The notes below the pieces were generated by a model, which worked only from the letters and a program-made list of their open reading frames with translations, did not search any database and was not told where the DNA came from. The position numbers were made by a program, and so were the translations under genes. From contig NZ_SJOH01000001.1 in assembly GCF_004331285.1 (NCBI RefSeq), positions 1 to 64,000 of the forward strand: a DNA stretch of 64,000 nucleotides, written 5' to 3'. Each line of letters opens with the position of its first letter. The first letter of the stretch is position 1. This document shows positions 17,584 through 28,799 of the stretch, in pieces. The DNA comes from Acinetobacter sp. ANC 3781 (GTDB lineage: Bacteria; Pseudomonadota; Gammaproteobacteria; Pseudomonadales; Moraxellaceae).

Positions 17584-18789
17584 ATGAGCGTGACTATTGG
17601 TACTCCCCTTCAAGCTTCTGCGTTTAAAGTTTTGCTATTAGGTTCAGGAGAGTTGGGTAAAGAAGTGGTGATTTCTCTGCAACGTCTCGGCGTGGAGGTT
17701 CACGCTGCTGACCGTTATGATCACGCACCTGCCATGCAAGTTGCACATTATGCTTATACTTTAAATATGGCAAATGCCGAACAACTCAAACAACTGATAC
17801 AACAAGTTAAACCCAACCTCATTATTCCTGAAATTGAAGCCATTGCGACTGAAGTTTTAGTTGATATTGAACAACAAAATATTGCGACTGTTATTCCATC
17901 AGCAAAAGCCGTCAACCTCACCATGAACCGTGAAGGTATCCGCCGTTTGGCCGCCGAAGAACTGGGTTTACCAACTTCTGCCTATCGTTTTGCCGACTCG
18001 ATTGAATCTTTCCGCGCGGCTTGTGATGATATTGGCTATCCGAATTTCGTCAAACCAGTGATGTCTTCTTCAGGTAAAGGACAATCGCGGGTTAAAAATT
18101 TTGATGAGGTTGATGCAGCTTGGGAATATGCCCAAACTGGCGGTCGTGTGAATCAAGGCAAAGTCATTGTGGAATCACAAATTGATTTCGACTTTGAAAT
18201 TACCTTACTGACAGTTCGGGCTAAAAATGCAGAAACGGGTGAAATCGAAACTCAATACTGCGACCCGATCGGACATCGTCAAGATGCTGGCGATTATGTC
18301 GAAAGCTGGCAGCCTCAAGCTATGACTCCAGCAGCTTTAGAGGAATCTAAACGGATTGCACATAAAGTAACAGCAGCCTTGGGCGGTTGCGGTATTTTCG
18401 GAGTCGAACTGTTTGTCAAAGGCGATAAAGTATGGTTTAGTGAAGTATCACCACGTCCGCATGATACGGGGCTTGTGACACTTGCATCGCAATTCCAGAG
18501 CGAATTTGAACTGCACGCACGTGCCATTTTAGGCCTGCCTGTGAATACAACACGCCATAGCGTTGCAGCAAGTGCAGTTATTTATGCGGGTGTTGATGAT
18601 CACAATCTGTCTTTTTCTGGCTTAAATCTTGCTTTATCTAATCCGGACACAGATTTACGGCTTTTTGGTAAACCCGAAGGTTTTAAACGTCGTCGCATGG
18701 GTGTGGCAACGGCACGTGCCGAAACAACCGATCAAGCACGTGAACTTGCATTGCATACGGCGACTCAAGTCATTGTTCAGCAAAACTAA
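17584..18789 (+). CDS. purT: Formate-dependent phosphoribosylglycinamide formyltransferase PurT
   Basis: The 401-residue ATP-grasp enzyme makes formyl-GAR from GAR, formate and ATP in purine synthesis. It shows [20 protein letters not shown] (N-terminal domain), [31 protein letters not shown] (ATP-grasp, about residue 155), and [10 protein letters not shown]-type metal-binding segments ending in [14 protein letters not shown] (about 285). The start is ATG 17584; three codons upstream are open but not conserved. It is followed after 30 bases by glnD. Confidence 0.95.
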   Translation: MSVTIGTPLQASAFKVLLLGSGELGKEVVISLQRLGVEVHAADRYDHAPAMQVAHYAYTLNMANAEQLKQLIQQVKPNLIIPEIEAIATEVLVDIEQQNIATVIPSAKAVNLTMNREGIRRLAAEELGLPTSAYRFADSIESFRAACDDIGYPNFVKPVMSSSGKGQSRVKNFDEVDAAWEYAQTGGRVNQGKVIVESQIDFDFEITLLTVRAKNAETGEIETQYCDPIGHRQDAGDYVESWQPQAMTPAALEESKRIAHKVTAALGGCGIFGVELFVKGDKVWFSEVSPRPHDTGLVTLASQFQSEFELHARAILGLPVNTTRHSVAASAVIYAGVDDHNLSFSGLNLALSNPDTDLRLFGKPEGFKRRRMGVATARAETTDQARELALHTATQVIVQQN

Positions 18790-18819
18790 ACGTATCACCT
18801 TATTTATGGATCTCTGTTC

Positions 18820-21486
18820 ATGATCAATACCTCTCCGCTGTTGAATTACGTTAAAAGTAACCATGACATTCAGGCGATCAATCAATGGCGCACCGATGTT
18901 GAAAATCAGCTTCAGGAAGGTTTTGAAAATGGACAGTCAATCCGAGAAATCATTTTGGCCCGATCAAATCTGATTGATGAGGCATTGGAATTCCTCTGGA
19001 GGCATGCTGAACTGGATCAGACTGATCTGGGACTATTTGCCGTTGGCGGTTATGGCCGTCGGGAAATGTTACCCTATTCCGATATCGACATCATGATTTT
19101 ATCAGAAGATGAAATCACTCCAGATCAGGAAAAGTTGATTTCAACCTTTATCTCCTCCCTTTGGGATGTCGGTAATTTTAAACCGGGCATTAGTGTACGT
19201 ACCATTTCCCACTGTGTGGAACAGGCTACCAGCGATTTAACTGTAGCCACTGCCCTGATTGAGTCACGCTTGATTATTGGCAATCAACATTTAGCCAAAT
19301 GGCCGCGTCGTATTGTTTCGCAAACCTGGACAGATAAAACCTTTTTTGATGCCAAAATGGATGAGCAGGCACGACGTCATGCCCAGCACAACAATACTGA
19401 AAGTAATTTAGAACCAGATATTAAAAATGCACCGGGCGGTATTCGTGATATTAACCAAATTGGCTGGATTGCAAAACGCCATTTTCGGGTCAATCGCATT
19501 TATGATCTGGTACATTTAGGTTTTATTTCCGATTTTGAACTAGGGGTATTAGAAGAAGCGGAAAGTTTTTTGTGGGAAATCCGCCATCATTTACACCGCT
19601 TAACCAAGCGTGATGAAAACCGTCTGTTGTTCGATTACCAACGCGACATTGCAGCCCTGTTTGGCTACACCCGTGAAGAACATCAGCCACCCAACTATCC
19701 AATCGAACAATTCATGAAGCGTTATTATCGTAGCGCGCAGCAAGTCTCAACACTCAATGAAATGCTGCTGGCTTACTTTAATGAATCGGTGATTACGCCA
19801 CGTTTGCCCAACTATGAACGCAAAATTGAAGAAATTAATGAAAACTTCAAACTGGTGGATGGCAAACTCGCGGTACAGCATCATAAAATTTTCTCAGAAC
19901 GTCCAAGCGCAATTCTAGAAATTTTCTATTTATTGGCCAATCGCCCTGAAATTGAAGGCATTCGCGCACGTACCTTGCGTCTTCTGATCCTTGCTGCAAA
20001 ACGTATTGATCAAAACTACAGAGATAATCCTCAACATCAAGCCTTGTTTATGGCGATTATTCGTTCACCGCATCGTCTTTATGACACTTTGGTTGCGATG
20101 AAGCGATATAGCGTTTTAGGCAATTATATTCCTGCATTTGGCCAAATTATGGGCCTGATGCAATATGACCTGTTTCATATTTATACCGTAGATGCGCACA
20201 CCCTATTATTGCTGCGCAATTTAAACCGCTTTAAAGAGCCTGAATTTGCAAAAAATTTCCCTGTGGTCAGTTCAGTGTTCCAGCGTCTGGCACGTCGCGA
20301 TATTGTTTATTTGGCTGCTCTATTCCATGACATTGCCAAAGGTCGTGGCGGTGATCACAGTGAATTGGGTGCAGAAGATGCAATCAAGTTCTGTCGCAAA
20401 CATGGCTTTACTGAACGTGAATGCAATCTGGTGGCATGGCTGATTCAAAGCCATTTGCTCATGTCGATGACGGCGCAGAAAAAAGATATTTCCGATCCTG
20501 ACGTGGTTCAAGCTTTCGCTGAAAAACTTGGTGATATGGAACATCTGGATTATCTGTATACCTTGACGGTGGCAGATATTAACGCGACCAATCCAAAACT
20601 TTGGAATACCTGGCGTGCTTCCTTAATGCGTCAGCTTTACACCCATGCCCGTGATGTAATTCGTACCGGTCTGGGGCGTCCTGTCGATTATCAAATGCTG
20701 ATTGAGGACACCAAATTTGCAGCAAGTGAACTGCTGGTCAATGATTTCTCGCTATACGATGTAGAAACGGTTTGGCAGGAACTTGGCGATGAGTATTTCA
20801 TTAAAGAATCAGCCGATGAAATTGCCTGGCATACCCGTGCCATCTTGCAACATGGCAACAATACTGAACCTTTGGTGTTAATGCGTGCCCATCGTCAATA
20901 TGCCCAAGATGCGGTTCAGATCTTTATTTACACGCAAGATCAGCCCAATTTATTTGCCACTACAGTGGCTGTATTTGACCGGATGAATCTTGACGTTCAA
21001 GATGCACGAATTATTACGGCATCCACTGCATTTAGCCTGGACACCTATGTAGTGCTTGACCGTTTTGGTACCTTGCTGACCGATCCTGAACGTGAAGAAA
21101 CCGTGATTGAGGCTTTAGTCAAAGCACTCAGTCAATCGGATAAATATCCAGGTTTAATGCAACGTCGCATTCCACGCCAGTTACGTCATTTTGATATTGA
21201 AAATACTGTTGATATCACCATGAATGCTGCGCTACAGCAAAACATGGTGGAAATAGCAACACTTGACCATCCGGGCTTGCTTGCCAAAATAGGCGGTTTA
21301 TTTATGATGCAAGGTTTGGATATTCACTCTGCTAGAATTGCGACCTTGGGTGAACGCGCAGAAGATATTTTCTTTGTCACTAAAAAAGATGGCATTCCCA
21401 TGTCCGATTCAGAAGCTCAAACTTTTGCTGCTCAATTAAAATTGGCACTGGATGAAGCCTCGAATCAAGTCTCTGGCCAACATTAA
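18820..21486 (+). CDS. glnD: Bifunctional uridylyltransferase/uridylyl-removing enzyme GlnD
   Basis: This 888-residue PII-modifying enzyme senses glutamine and sets nitrogen metabolism. Domains in order: nucleotidyltransferase ([20 protein letters not shown], about residues 65-90), a linker with [19 protein letters not shown] (about 205), an HD hydrolase domain ([20 protein letters not shown], about 500), and two C-terminal ACT domains (from about 700 and 805; the second has [16 protein letters not shown]). All catalytic motifs are present. It lies upstream of dapC, 24 bases apart, probably co-transcribed. Confidence 0.96.
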   Translation: MINTSPLLNYVKSNHDIQAINQWRTDVENQLQEGFENGQSIREIILARSNLIDEALEFLWRHAELDQTDLGLFAVGGYGRREMLPYSDIDIMILSEDEITPDQEKLISTFISSLWDVGNFKPGISVRTISHCVEQATSDLTVATALIESRLIIGNQHLAKWPRRIVSQTWTDKTFFDAKMDEQARRHAQHNNTESNLEPDIKNAPGGIRDINQIGWIAKRHFRVNRIYDLVHLGFISDFELGVLEEAESFLWEIRHHLHRLTKRDENRLLFDYQRDIAALFGYTREEHQPPNYPIEQFMKRYYRSAQQVSTLNEMLLAYFNESVITPRLPNYERKIEEINENFKLVDGKLAVQHHKIFSERPSAILEIFYLLANRPEIEGIRARTLRLLILAAKRIDQNYRDNPQHQALFMAIIRSPHRLYDTLVAMKRYSVLGNYIPAFGQIMGLMQYDLFHIYTVDAHTLLLLRNLNRFKEPEFAKNFPVVSSVFQRLARRDIVYLAALFHDIAKGRGGDHSELGAEDAIKFCRKHGFTERECNLVAWLIQSHLLMSMTAQKKDISDPDVVQAFAEKLGDMEHLDYLYTLTVADINATNPKLWNTWRASLMRQLYTHARDVIRTGLGRPVDYQMLIEDTKFAASELLVNDFSLYDVETVWQELGDEYFIKESADEIAWHTRAILQHGNNTEPLVLMRAHRQYAQDAVQIFIYTQDQPNLFATTVAVFDRMNLDVQDARIITASTAFSLDTYVVLDRFGTLLTDPEREETVIEALVKALSQSDKYPGLMQRRIPRQLRHFDIENTVDITMNAALQQNMVEIATLDHPGLLAKIGGLFMMQGLDIHSARIATLGERAEDIFFVTKKDGIPMSDSEAQTFAAQLKLALDEASNQVSGQH

Positions 21487-21510
21487 CTTAAATTAAGCGG
21501 TATCGATTTC

Positions 21511-22680
21511 ATGAACTCAAGTTTGTCACTGTTGCACCCCTATCCTTTTGAAAAGTTAAATAAACTTTTTCAGGATATAAAACCTGCAGATTTACCACTG
21601 ATTCCATTATCGATTGGTGAACCGAAACATCCTGCGCCAGAGTTTGTAAAACAGGCAATTATTGACAACTTTAAGCATTTATCGACTTATCCAAACAGTA
21701 AAGGCCTACCAGAGCTGCGTCAAAGCATTGCCCACTGGCTTACTCGTCGTTTTAAGCTGAATAGCATGAGTGCTGAAAGTAATGTTCTTCCTGTATCTGG
21801 TACACGTGAAGCGATCTTCTCTTTTGTTCAAGCTTTGGTGAACCGTGAAGATGCACCTTATGTGGTTATGCCAAATCCTTTTTATCAAATTTATGAAGGT
21901 GCAACTTTACTTGCAGGGGCAAAACCGTACTTCATTAACTGTACTGAAGAAAACAATTACCTCGGTGATTTTGATGCCGTTCCTGCAGAAGTCTGGGAAA
22001 AAACAGTATTACTGTTTGTCTGCACACCGGGTAACCCAACCGGTGCGGTATTGTCTAAAGAACAGTTCAAGAAATTGATTGAACTTTCAGACAAATACGA
22101 CTTTGTCATTGCGTCGGATGAATGTTATTCAGAACTCTGGTTTGATCAAGCACCAGTCGGCTTACTTGAAGTCTGTGCTGAAATTGGACGTGACGACTAT
22201 AAAAACTGTGTCGTGTTTCACTCACTTTCTAAACGCTCAAACTTACCGGGTATGCGTTCAGGTTTTGTAGCGGGTGATGCAGCATTACTTAAACCGTATT
22301 TGCAATATCGTACTTATCACGGTGCAGCAATGCCGGTGCAACATCAACTGGCGTCTATTGCCGCTTGGGATGATGAAGCACATGTGGAAGAAAACCGTAA
22401 ACTGTATCGTGCCAAATTTGAACTATTTCAAAATGAACTCGGTCAGTTATTGCCACTGAAAAAACCGGATGCAGGCTTTTATTACTGGTTAAAAGTCGAC
22501 AATGATGAAGCTTTTGCAAAAATGTTAATGGAAAAAGCGCATATTAAAGTGCTTCCTGGACGTTATCTGTCTCGTGATACCGAACAAGGCAATCCGGGTG
22601 AAAACCATGTACGTCTAGCTTTGGTTGCAGATATTTCGCAGTGTGAACAAGCCATTCAGCGTTTAAAAGCGATTTTATAA
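21511..22680 (+). CDS. dapC: Succinyldiaminopimelate transaminase DapC
   Basis: The 389-residue class I/II PLP aminotransferase has the PLP lysine in FHSLSKRSNLPGMRSGF (about residue 235), substrate-binding CTPGNPTGAV and SDECYSELWF. It matches DapC, which makes N-succinyl-LL-diaminopimelate in lysine and cell-wall synthesis. The glnD-dapC arrangement is common in gammaproteobacteria and supports the assignment over a generic aminotransferase. Confidence 0.9.
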   Translation: MNSSLSLLHPYPFEKLNKLFQDIKPADLPLIPLSIGEPKHPAPEFVKQAIIDNFKHLSTYPNSKGLPELRQSIAHWLTRRFKLNSMSAESNVLPVSGTREAIFSFVQALVNREDAPYVVMPNPFYQIYEGATLLAGAKPYFINCTEENNYLGDFDAVPAEVWEKTVLLFVCTPGNPTGAVLSKEQFKKLIELSDKYDFVIASDECYSELWFDQAPVGLLEVCAEIGRDDYKNCVVFHSLSKRSNLPGMRSGFVAGDAALLKPYLQYRTYHGAAMPVQHQLASIAAWDDEAHVEENRKLYRAKFELFQNELGQLLPLKKPDAGFYYWLKVDNDEAFAKMLMEKAHIKVLPGRYLSRDTEQGNPGENHVRLALVADISQCEQAIQRLKAIL

Positions 22681-22728
22681 ACACTCTACTCATTTAAAAA
22701 ATCTAAACAGCATTTTTTTAGATAAATT

Positions 22729-22752
22729 TAGGGCGATCAATTGATCGCCCTA
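22729..22752. terminator. Palindromic bidirectional terminator
   Basis: A perfect 24-base palindrome (TAGGGCGATCAA and its complement) sits between dapC and the convergent glutathione peroxidase gene, with T-rich sequence on both outgoing sides. Confidence 0.8.
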
Positions 22753-22780
22753 TTTTACTTTAGTCAGTAATTGCTTTTGA

Positions 22781-23263
22781 CTACTTTGCCAAAGCAGCTT
22801 CAACTTCATTTTCTAATTCTTCAGGTTTCGTGGTCGGTGCAAAACGGTTTAACACCTTGCCATCTTTACCAATCAAGAACTTGGTAAAATTCCATTTAAT
22901 CCCATTGCCTAGAATTCCTTTGCTGTTATTAGTCAAATAACGGAATAAAATGTGCGCTTCTGGGCCTTTCACATCCACCTTTGAAAACATGGGAAATGTT
23001 ACCCCATAGTTTTTTTGGCAGTAAGCCCCGATTTGTTCATTAGAGCCAGGATCTTGACCGCCAAACTGGTTACAGGGGAATCCCAAAACCTCGAGACCTT
23101 GATCTTTGTATTTCTCATACAACTTTTCAAGACCTGCAAACTGGGGGGTAAAACCGCATTTACTTGCAGTATTTACAATCAATAAAACCTTACCTTCATA
23201 ATCGGCAAATGATTTATTTTTTCCATCTAACAACTCAGCCTCAAACTGATAAATGTTGGTCAT
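22781..23263 (-). CDS. Glutathione peroxidase family protein
   Basis: This 160-residue thiol peroxidase has the catalytic Cys in [12 protein letters not shown] (about residue 36), the Gln block [12 protein letters not shown] (about 65) and [12 protein letters not shown] (about 125), the usual Cys-Gln-Trp set. It reduces hydroperoxides, probably using thioredoxin given the second Cys in PCNQF. It overlaps the end of msrB by 4 bases (ATGA), so the two oxidative-damage enzymes form one operon. Confidence 0.92.
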   Translation of the reverse strand: MTNIYQFEAELLDGKNKSFADYEGKVLLIVNTASKCGFTPQFAGLEKLYEKYKDQGLEVLGFPCNQFGGQDPGSNEQIGAYCQKNYGVTFPMFSKVDVKGPEAHILFRYLTNNSKGILGNGIKWNFTKFLIGKDGKVLNRFAPTTKPEELENEVEAALAK

Positions 23264-23679
23264 GGATATGTTTCCTCGTCATTTTTTTCTTGTGTTTTTA
23301 ATTCTAATGAAGCTGAATTTACGCAATAGCGTAACCCTGTTGGCTGTGGACCATCTTCAAAAACATGCCCTAAATGTGCGTCACAATGATGACAAACAAT
23401 TTCAGTTCTCACCATACCATGGGTCGTATCCTGATGTTCTTCAATTGCAGAATTATTTAAGGCTTTATAGAAGCTTGGCCAACCACAACCACTATCATAT
23501 TTTGTCTCTGAGCTAAATAACGGCTCGCCACAACAACGACAGACATAAGTACCATCTTGTTTTGTGTTCCAGTATTTACCTGTAAATGCAGGCTCTGTTC
23601 CCTTTTGACGTGTAATACGGAACTCTTCAGGTGATAACTCTCTTTGCCATTCTCGGTCTGATTTATTGAGTTTTCCCAT
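23260..23679 (-). CDS. msrB: Peptide-methionine (R)-S-oxide reductase MsrB
   Basis: This 139-residue protein repairs methionine-R-sulfoxide. It has two zinc CxxC pairs ([10 protein letters not shown] and [12 protein letters not shown]) and the catalytic Cys in [10 protein letters not shown] (about residue 118). The start is ATG 23679, with AGGTG about 9 bases upstream. It is the first gene of the msrB-gpx operon. Confidence 0.95.
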   Translation of the reverse strand: MGKLNKSDREWQRELSPEEFRITRQKGTEPAFTGKYWNTKQDGTYVCRCCGEPLFSSETKYDSGCGWPSFYKALNNSAIEEHQDTTHGMVRTEIVCHHCDAHLGHVFEDGPQPTGLRYCVNSASLELKTQEKNDEETYP

Positions 23680-23908
23680 GGCTACGCACCTTCTTTCTTG
23701 CTATTTAAAATAAAATAATCCTATATTTACGTCATTCATATTTAAATTTCTAGTCTTTCGTTAACATTTTACAAAAGACCTATAATTTCTCTAAAAAAGC
23801 AAAAAGTAAGCAAATTTTAAAAATAGAGTGAGCAATTCATTTAAGAAATGCTTTTTTGTGAGCAAATTTAGTGTTACTCTTTATCATAAGCTTGCTCAGG
23901 ATTAAAAA

Positions 23909-25339
23909 ATGTCGCAAAAAAAGAGCGTTATTTTTAAAAATTTGCTTCCTTTGATTAGACAGTATCAACAGGCAGGATTTACGCACGAAAAAATTGTTGC
24001 TTTACTTCGAGATGAACACAATCTTGATTTAGTAACAACTGAGACATTTAAAAGTTATTTATATCGTTATGCAAAAGTGACCTCCACTCCTTCCGAGAAC
24101 ATTAAAATGCCGAACACTTTCCAAACCCCTCGCGAAATTAAGAAATCGTCTAAGCTCGAGCATGTATGCTACGACATTCGCGGACCTGTGTTACGAGCGG
24201 CCAACGAAATGGAAGAAGCCGGGCATAAGATTATTAAGCTCAATATCGGTAATCCTGCCCCTTTTGGCTTTGAAGCACCACAAGAAATTATTAACGATGT
24301 CGCTTTAAACCTTACGAATGCCGTAGGTTATACAGACTCGAAAGGGATTTTTCCTGCGCGTAAAGCAATTTGTCAGTATTACCAGCAAAAAGGCATTTTG
24401 AATATGAATGTCAATGATGTGTATCTCGGTAATGGGGTATCCGAACTGATTGTCATGGCAATGCAAGGATTACTGGATGATGGCGATGAAATGCTGGTTC
24501 CCATGCCGGATTATCCTTTGTGGACTGCTGCGGTAAACCTGTCAGGTGGTACGGCGATTCATTACAAATGCGATGAAGAGAACTACTGGTATCCTGACAT
24601 TGCGGATATGGAAAGTAAAATCACCCCCAATACCCGTGGTATTGTGATTATCAATCCGAATAATCCAACAGGCGCAGTTTACCCACGTCATGTACTGGAA
24701 CAAATTGTTGCACTTGCAAAAAAATATGACCTGATTTTATTTGCAGATGAAATTTACGACAAAATCGTTTATGACGGCATTGAACATGTGGCAGTGGCTG
24801 CACTTGCTGGTGATCAACTGTGTGTCTCGTTTAACGGTTTGTCTAAAGCCTATCGTATTGCAGGTTTCCGCTCAGGCTGGATGGCCATTACCGGTGATAA
24901 ATCACGTGCAATGGACTACATTGAAGGTTTAGACATGTTGGCTTCAATGCGCCTATGTGCCAACCATCAAGCGCAATATGCCATTCAAACAGCACTTGGT
25001 GGCTATCAATCCATCAATGACTTGATTCGTCCAGGTGGTCGTTTATATGAACAACGCAATATCGCCTGGGAAATGCTGAATGCAATTCCCGGCGTATCTT
25101 GTGTCAAACCAGAAGGTGCAATGTACTGTTTCCCTAAACTGGATCCGGAGATTTATCCAATTCAGGATGATGAAAAATTCATGCTCGACTTTTTGCGTGC
25201 TGAAAAAGTGTTACTGGTTCAAGGGACCGGTTTCAACTGGCCGACTCCAGATCATTTCCGTGTAGTGTTCTTGCCGGCTGAAAATGAATTACGTGAAGCG
25301 ATTACCCGTTTAGGTCGCTTCCTGGCAAAAATGCGTTAA
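23909..25339 (+). CDS. AlaA-type aminotransferase with extra N-terminal domain
   Basis: The core (about residue 70 onward) is a class I PLP aminotransferase close to AlaA/AlaT (glutamate-pyruvate transaminase): IKLNIGNPAPFGFEAP, INPNNPTGAVYPR, and the PLP lysine in SFNGLSKAYRIAGFRSGW. The first 55 residues (LLPLIRQYQQAGFTHEKIV..., TFKSYLYRYAK) are not part of AlaA. They look like the small helical DNA-binding-like domain seen in plasmid and mobile-element proteins. At 476 residues it exceeds the usual ~405. The ATG at 23909 begins the extension; an internal ATG (MPNTFQTPREIKKS, about residue 68) could give the normal-length enzyme. Confidence 0.88.
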   Translation: MSQKKSVIFKNLLPLIRQYQQAGFTHEKIVALLRDEHNLDLVTTETFKSYLYRYAKVTSTPSENIKMPNTFQTPREIKKSSKLEHVCYDIRGPVLRAANEMEEAGHKIIKLNIGNPAPFGFEAPQEIINDVALNLTNAVGYTDSKGIFPARKAICQYYQQKGILNMNVNDVYLGNGVSELIVMAMQGLLDDGDEMLVPMPDYPLWTAAVNLSGGTAIHYKCDEENYWYPDIADMESKITPNTRGIVIINPNNPTGAVYPRHVLEQIVALAKKYDLILFADEIYDKIVYDGIEHVAVAALAGDQLCVSFNGLSKAYRIAGFRSGWMAITGDKSRAMDYIEGLDMLASMRLCANHQAQYAIQTALGGYQSINDLIRPGGRLYEQRNIAWEMLNAIPGVSCVKPEGAMYCFPKLDPEIYPIQDDEKFMLDFLRAEKVLLVQGTGFNWPTPDHFRVVFLPAENELREAITRLGRFLAKMR

Positions 25340-25350
25340 TTAAAAATGCT

Positions 25351-25380
25351 AAAAAACCGCGCTATATAGCGCGGTTTTTT
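25351..25380. terminator. Perfect palindromic bidirectional terminator
   Basis: AAAAAACCGCGCTAT and its exact complement form a 15-bp-arm palindrome between convergent genes. It serves both the aminotransferase and the leftward acyltransferase. Confidence 0.9.
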
Positions 25381-25391
25381 ATGTCTGCAAT

Positions 25392-27374
25392 TCATTTTTG
25401 ATCTTTCAGCGGATTACCATATCGTTTTAAATATTCAATCCCTAATTGCCGAGAACCCTGATTATTAATGTGGTTGGTGTCTTTATTTCGGTATAAAGGC
25501 ACATTGTTGAGCATAATTTTACAGGTCTGCTGATTACACATCACCTTCGTCGGATCAATAATTTTCAAGTCAGGGTATTTCAGTTTTGCTTCTGCAACAA
25601 TCCGATTAAATTTCATGAGCTGTGTTTCATAATTGCTTTTAGAAACAGTACATTGGGCCTCTGTGTTTAAAATTTCATTGCGTAGATTACAATCTGCCGG
25701 CACTCCATCTTGATCTAACCAAGGGACATCATTGAGCAATATGACCTGATCACTGGACTGATAGGCAATTTCCAGCGCTTTCATGAAACCGTTTTTGAAT
25801 ATTTCTTCATTTGAATGATGAATATCATCTTCAAGTTTTATCTCATGACCAAAATACGGTACATATGAACCCGCTAAAACAATGCTTGGATAATGTGTTT
25901 TTGCAAGATGAGCGGTAATGGCCTCATTTCTTAATTTAAATTCACTCAGCTCTTCCCATCGATTAAAATTAGAGTCAAAACGCTGCACACCAGGCAAATA
26001 GAAAGTTGAACTTTGAGTAACGTCATAACCGCGTAAATTGGCATCTTTAGCCCATACGTCCAGCATTGCGGTATAAGCATTGGCATGAGAATCACCGATC
26101 AATAAAAAATCGATACTAGCTTTCGCTTTGCCCAAAACACAATCATCCTGCTCAGGTAATATTTTCGGATCTTCAATATCCATACATTTATTTCGGATCA
26201 CATGGGCAAATGAATTGAGTGCTTGTTGCTTGATATAAATAGATTCAGGGAATCGTTCTGGAAAACCTTTATTGATATTGATGGTCTTTGCAACAGCAAT
26301 AAAACTGAGGGCGGGTACCAGAAAACCGATGATTATCACTTTGTAATTGGCCATCATCACAAAACGTTTGCTTGGTTTTTCAATCAGTTGATAAGTTAAA
26401 AATGCCAACAGGATAGACAATAGTACAATCACAGCCTGATTTTCTGTATTTAATGGCCGCATATAAATGCCAAACAATACAATAATAGGCCAGTGCCATA
26501 AATACAGAGGATAGGAAATCCTTCCAATCCAAGTACTCAGAGGATTGTTGAGTAACAGGTTAGTTGAAGGTGAACATTGCCCCAAATAGATAATGAAAGC
26601 TGTTGCCAAACATGGGATAAGCGCCATTGCTCCCGGAAATGGAGTCTTTTCATTAAAATACGCTGCTGCCGCAAACAATACGATTAAACTGCCCCAAACC
26701 AGACTTTGCACTATTTTTTTTGGCAGCTTAAGCTGTGGCAAAAAGCCAATCAATGCACCAATGAGCAACTCAAAGGCACGTACTGGCATACTGAAATAGG
26801 CCTTCTCTGCATTTTGCGTCAATTTATGCTGGGCATAAAACAATAAGGCCACGATTAATGTCGTGACTATAGCCCAGCTATATTTACGTGATACCTTTCC
26901 AACAAACAGCAATAATAATAAAGGCCAGAAAATATAGAACTGCTCTTCTACCCCAAGCGACCACAAATGCAATAAAGGAATACTTTCAGCACTCTGGCTA
27001 AAGTAATCTCCTACTTCATTGCGCATATAGATATTCGCCATCAGCAAAGTTGCGTACATGACACTATCAAAATATTGAGTCAGATCACCTGGTAACATCA
27101 CCAGCCAAGCAATGATGCTAACCACGCTGAGCACCGTAAAATAAGCAGGTGCTAGACGTACCACGCGCTTCTTGTAAAAGCGTGCGATAGAAAACCGTTT
27201 GGACTGAATTTCATGGGTTAAAATGAGGGTAATTAAATAACCTGAAATCACAAAAAAGACATCGACACCAATATATCCTCCAGAAAAGAAAGATAATCCG
27301 ATATGGTTAAAAATCACCAATAAAACGGCGATAGCCCTTAAGCCATCTATATCAGCGCGATATGAGAAATTCAT
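25392..27374 (-). CDS. OafA/YrhL-type membrane acyltransferase with SGNH domain
   Basis: The 660-residue inner-membrane protein begins FSYRADIDGLRAIAVLLVI, the acyltransferase-3 start with its catalytic Arg/His region, and FFSGGYIGVDVFFVISGYLI. About ten hydrophobic segments run to residue 370. A periplasmic SGNH hydrolase-like domain follows, with block I LLIGDSHANAYTA (about 430) and a late catalytic DTNHINNQGSR. Such proteins O-acetylate polysaccharides, lipopolysaccharide or peptidoglycan. The start is taken at ATG 27374 because the family begins there; 19 codons upstream are open. No glycan cluster adjoins, so the acceptor is unknown. Confidence 0.9.
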   Translation of the reverse strand: MNFSYRADIDGLRAIAVLLVIFNHIGLSFFSGGYIGVDVFFVISGYLITLILTHEIQSKRFSIARFYKKRVVRLAPAYFTVLSVVSIIAWLVMLPGDLTQYFDSVMYATLLMANIYMRNEVGDYFSQSAESIPLLHLWSLGVEEQFYIFWPLLLLLFVGKVSRKYSWAIVTTLIVALLFYAQHKLTQNAEKAYFSMPVRAFELLIGALIGFLPQLKLPKKIVQSLVWGSLIVLFAAAAYFNEKTPFPGAMALIPCLATAFIIYLGQCSPSTNLLLNNPLSTWIGRISYPLYLWHWPIIVLFGIYMRPLNTENQAVIVLLSILLAFLTYQLIEKPSKRFVMMANYKVIIIGFLVPALSFIAVAKTININKGFPERFPESIYIKQQALNSFAHVIRNKCMDIEDPKILPEQDDCVLGKAKASIDFLLIGDSHANAYTAMLDVWAKDANLRGYDVTQSSTFYLPGVQRFDSNFNRWEELSEFKLRNEAITAHLAKTHYPSIVLAGSYVPYFGHEIKLEDDIHHSNEEIFKNGFMKALEIAYQSSDQVILLNDVPWLDQDGVPADCNLRNEILNTEAQCTVSKSNYETQLMKFNRIVAEAKLKYPDLKIIDPTKVMCNQQTCKIMLNNVPLYRNKDTNHINNQGSRQLGIEYLKRYGNPLKDQK

Positions 27375-27605
27375 AATTCTAAAAAGTATAATAAAGTAGC
27401 GGCATTGTATGCCTTTATTGAAAAAATTCAATTTTCAAAATAAAGGGCTATCTGCCGCCCAACTCTATAAGAGTTGTCTTAAATATTGCTTAATGGGTCA
27501 AACATCGATATTTGTGCAGCGTTTGTAAGGTCTGATCCTATTCATTGTTTAGTACTCATGTTATTTATTATATTGAATTAATACCCAAGAGCTACGAGCA
27601 CACGG

Positions 27606-28784
27606 ATGTCCCCAAACAATATCAGGCTTAGTCTTTTTTTATGCCTCAGCATGTGTTTAGGAATTGGTATTTTACGTTTTTCCTATACCGCACTTTTACC
27701 CAGCACACGTGAAGCATTTGACTGGTCAAGCAGTTTTGCCAGTCTTTTAGGGAGTGCCAATTTACTCGGCTATCTGATGGGCGCTTTTGTAGCCATGCGA
27801 CTGCCTCAAAACAAAAGCATGACCCTTTACATTCAAATTGCCGCACTTGCGGGAATGTTCAGTTTAATGTGCTGTGCTTTTGCAAATTTCCCTCAAGCTT
27901 GGTATATCTTCTGGCGTGTGGTTTCGGGGATCAGCGGTGGCTTGTTAATGATCTTATCCCCTAGTGTGGTTGCACAATGCTGCGACATTCAGGATCGTTT
28001 TAAAATTAATTTTATTGGCTTTAGTGGAATTGGTCTCGGGGTTTTAATAGCTACGCTTTTCTTGCCTTATCTGGATCAAATTTCGATACAGACAGCCTGG
28101 CTTATTTTATGTGGGTTTGCACTGATTATTTGTGGTTGCTTAAGTCTGCTGCTGCAACAATTTAAGCATTATTTGTCTGCACAAACCGTTCAGAGTGTAC
28201 CTAAGACTCCACTCAATGCACTCTTTTATAGCTTGATGATTGTGTATGCTTGCAGTGCATTTGCCTATATTCCGCATTCATTATTCTGGATTGACTATCT
28301 CAGCCATGAACTGGGGCTGACTCTGTTCTGGATTAATTTTAACTGGATTCTGTATGGCGTAGGCAGTGCTTTGGGGGCTTTTGCCGCTTACTCACTGGCA
28401 AGAAAATTTGGCAATTTTACCAGCCTGAAAATTCTGTATAGTCTATATATCCTGGCGATTTTTATTACCACATTAAACACCAGTCAGCTGCTGACTTTTG
28501 CTTCCTCCTTCTTTACAGGAATGCTCAATCCGGCCGTGGTGTTTTTGACCTCTTATACGATTTTACAACTCTATGGTCTGGCTTATAAAAAACTATGGAG
28601 TATAGCCACGCTGTGTTTTGCATCTGTGCAGCTGATTGGCGGATTAAGTTTTAGTGCCCTGCAACATTTCGGTGTAACTTATCATCAACAGTTTATATTG
28701 GCTACTGTGGTTCTATTATTGGGAACTTTACAATTGGCTTGGTATACCCGCTCGGATCAAGGTCAGAAGATGAAAGAAATCTGA
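27606..28784 (+). CDS. MFS transporter, YbfB/YjiJ family
   Basis: This 392-residue protein has about twelve hydrophobic segments. The first block (CLGIGILRFSYTALLP) and SLLGSANLLGYLMGA are typical of the YbfB/YjiJ group of major facilitators. It is an inner-membrane secondary transporter; the substrate is not predictable. It is transcribed alone. Confidence 0.85.
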   Translation: MSPNNIRLSLFLCLSMCLGIGILRFSYTALLPSTREAFDWSSSFASLLGSANLLGYLMGAFVAMRLPQNKSMTLYIQIAALAGMFSLMCCAFANFPQAWYIFWRVVSGISGGLLMILSPSVVAQCCDIQDRFKINFIGFSGIGLGVLIATLFLPYLDQISIQTAWLILCGFALIICGCLSLLLQQFKHYLSAQTVQSVPKTPLNALFYSLMIVYACSAFAYIPHSLFWIDYLSHELGLTLFWINFNWILYGVGSALGAFAAYSLARKFGNFTSLKILYSLYILAIFITTLNTSQLLTFASSFFTGMLNPAVVFLTSYTILQLYGLAYKKLWSIATLCFASVQLIGGLSFSALQHFGVTYHQQFILATVVLLLGTLQLAWYTRSDQGQKMKEI

Positions 28785-28799
28785 TTTATTCTGATACTT

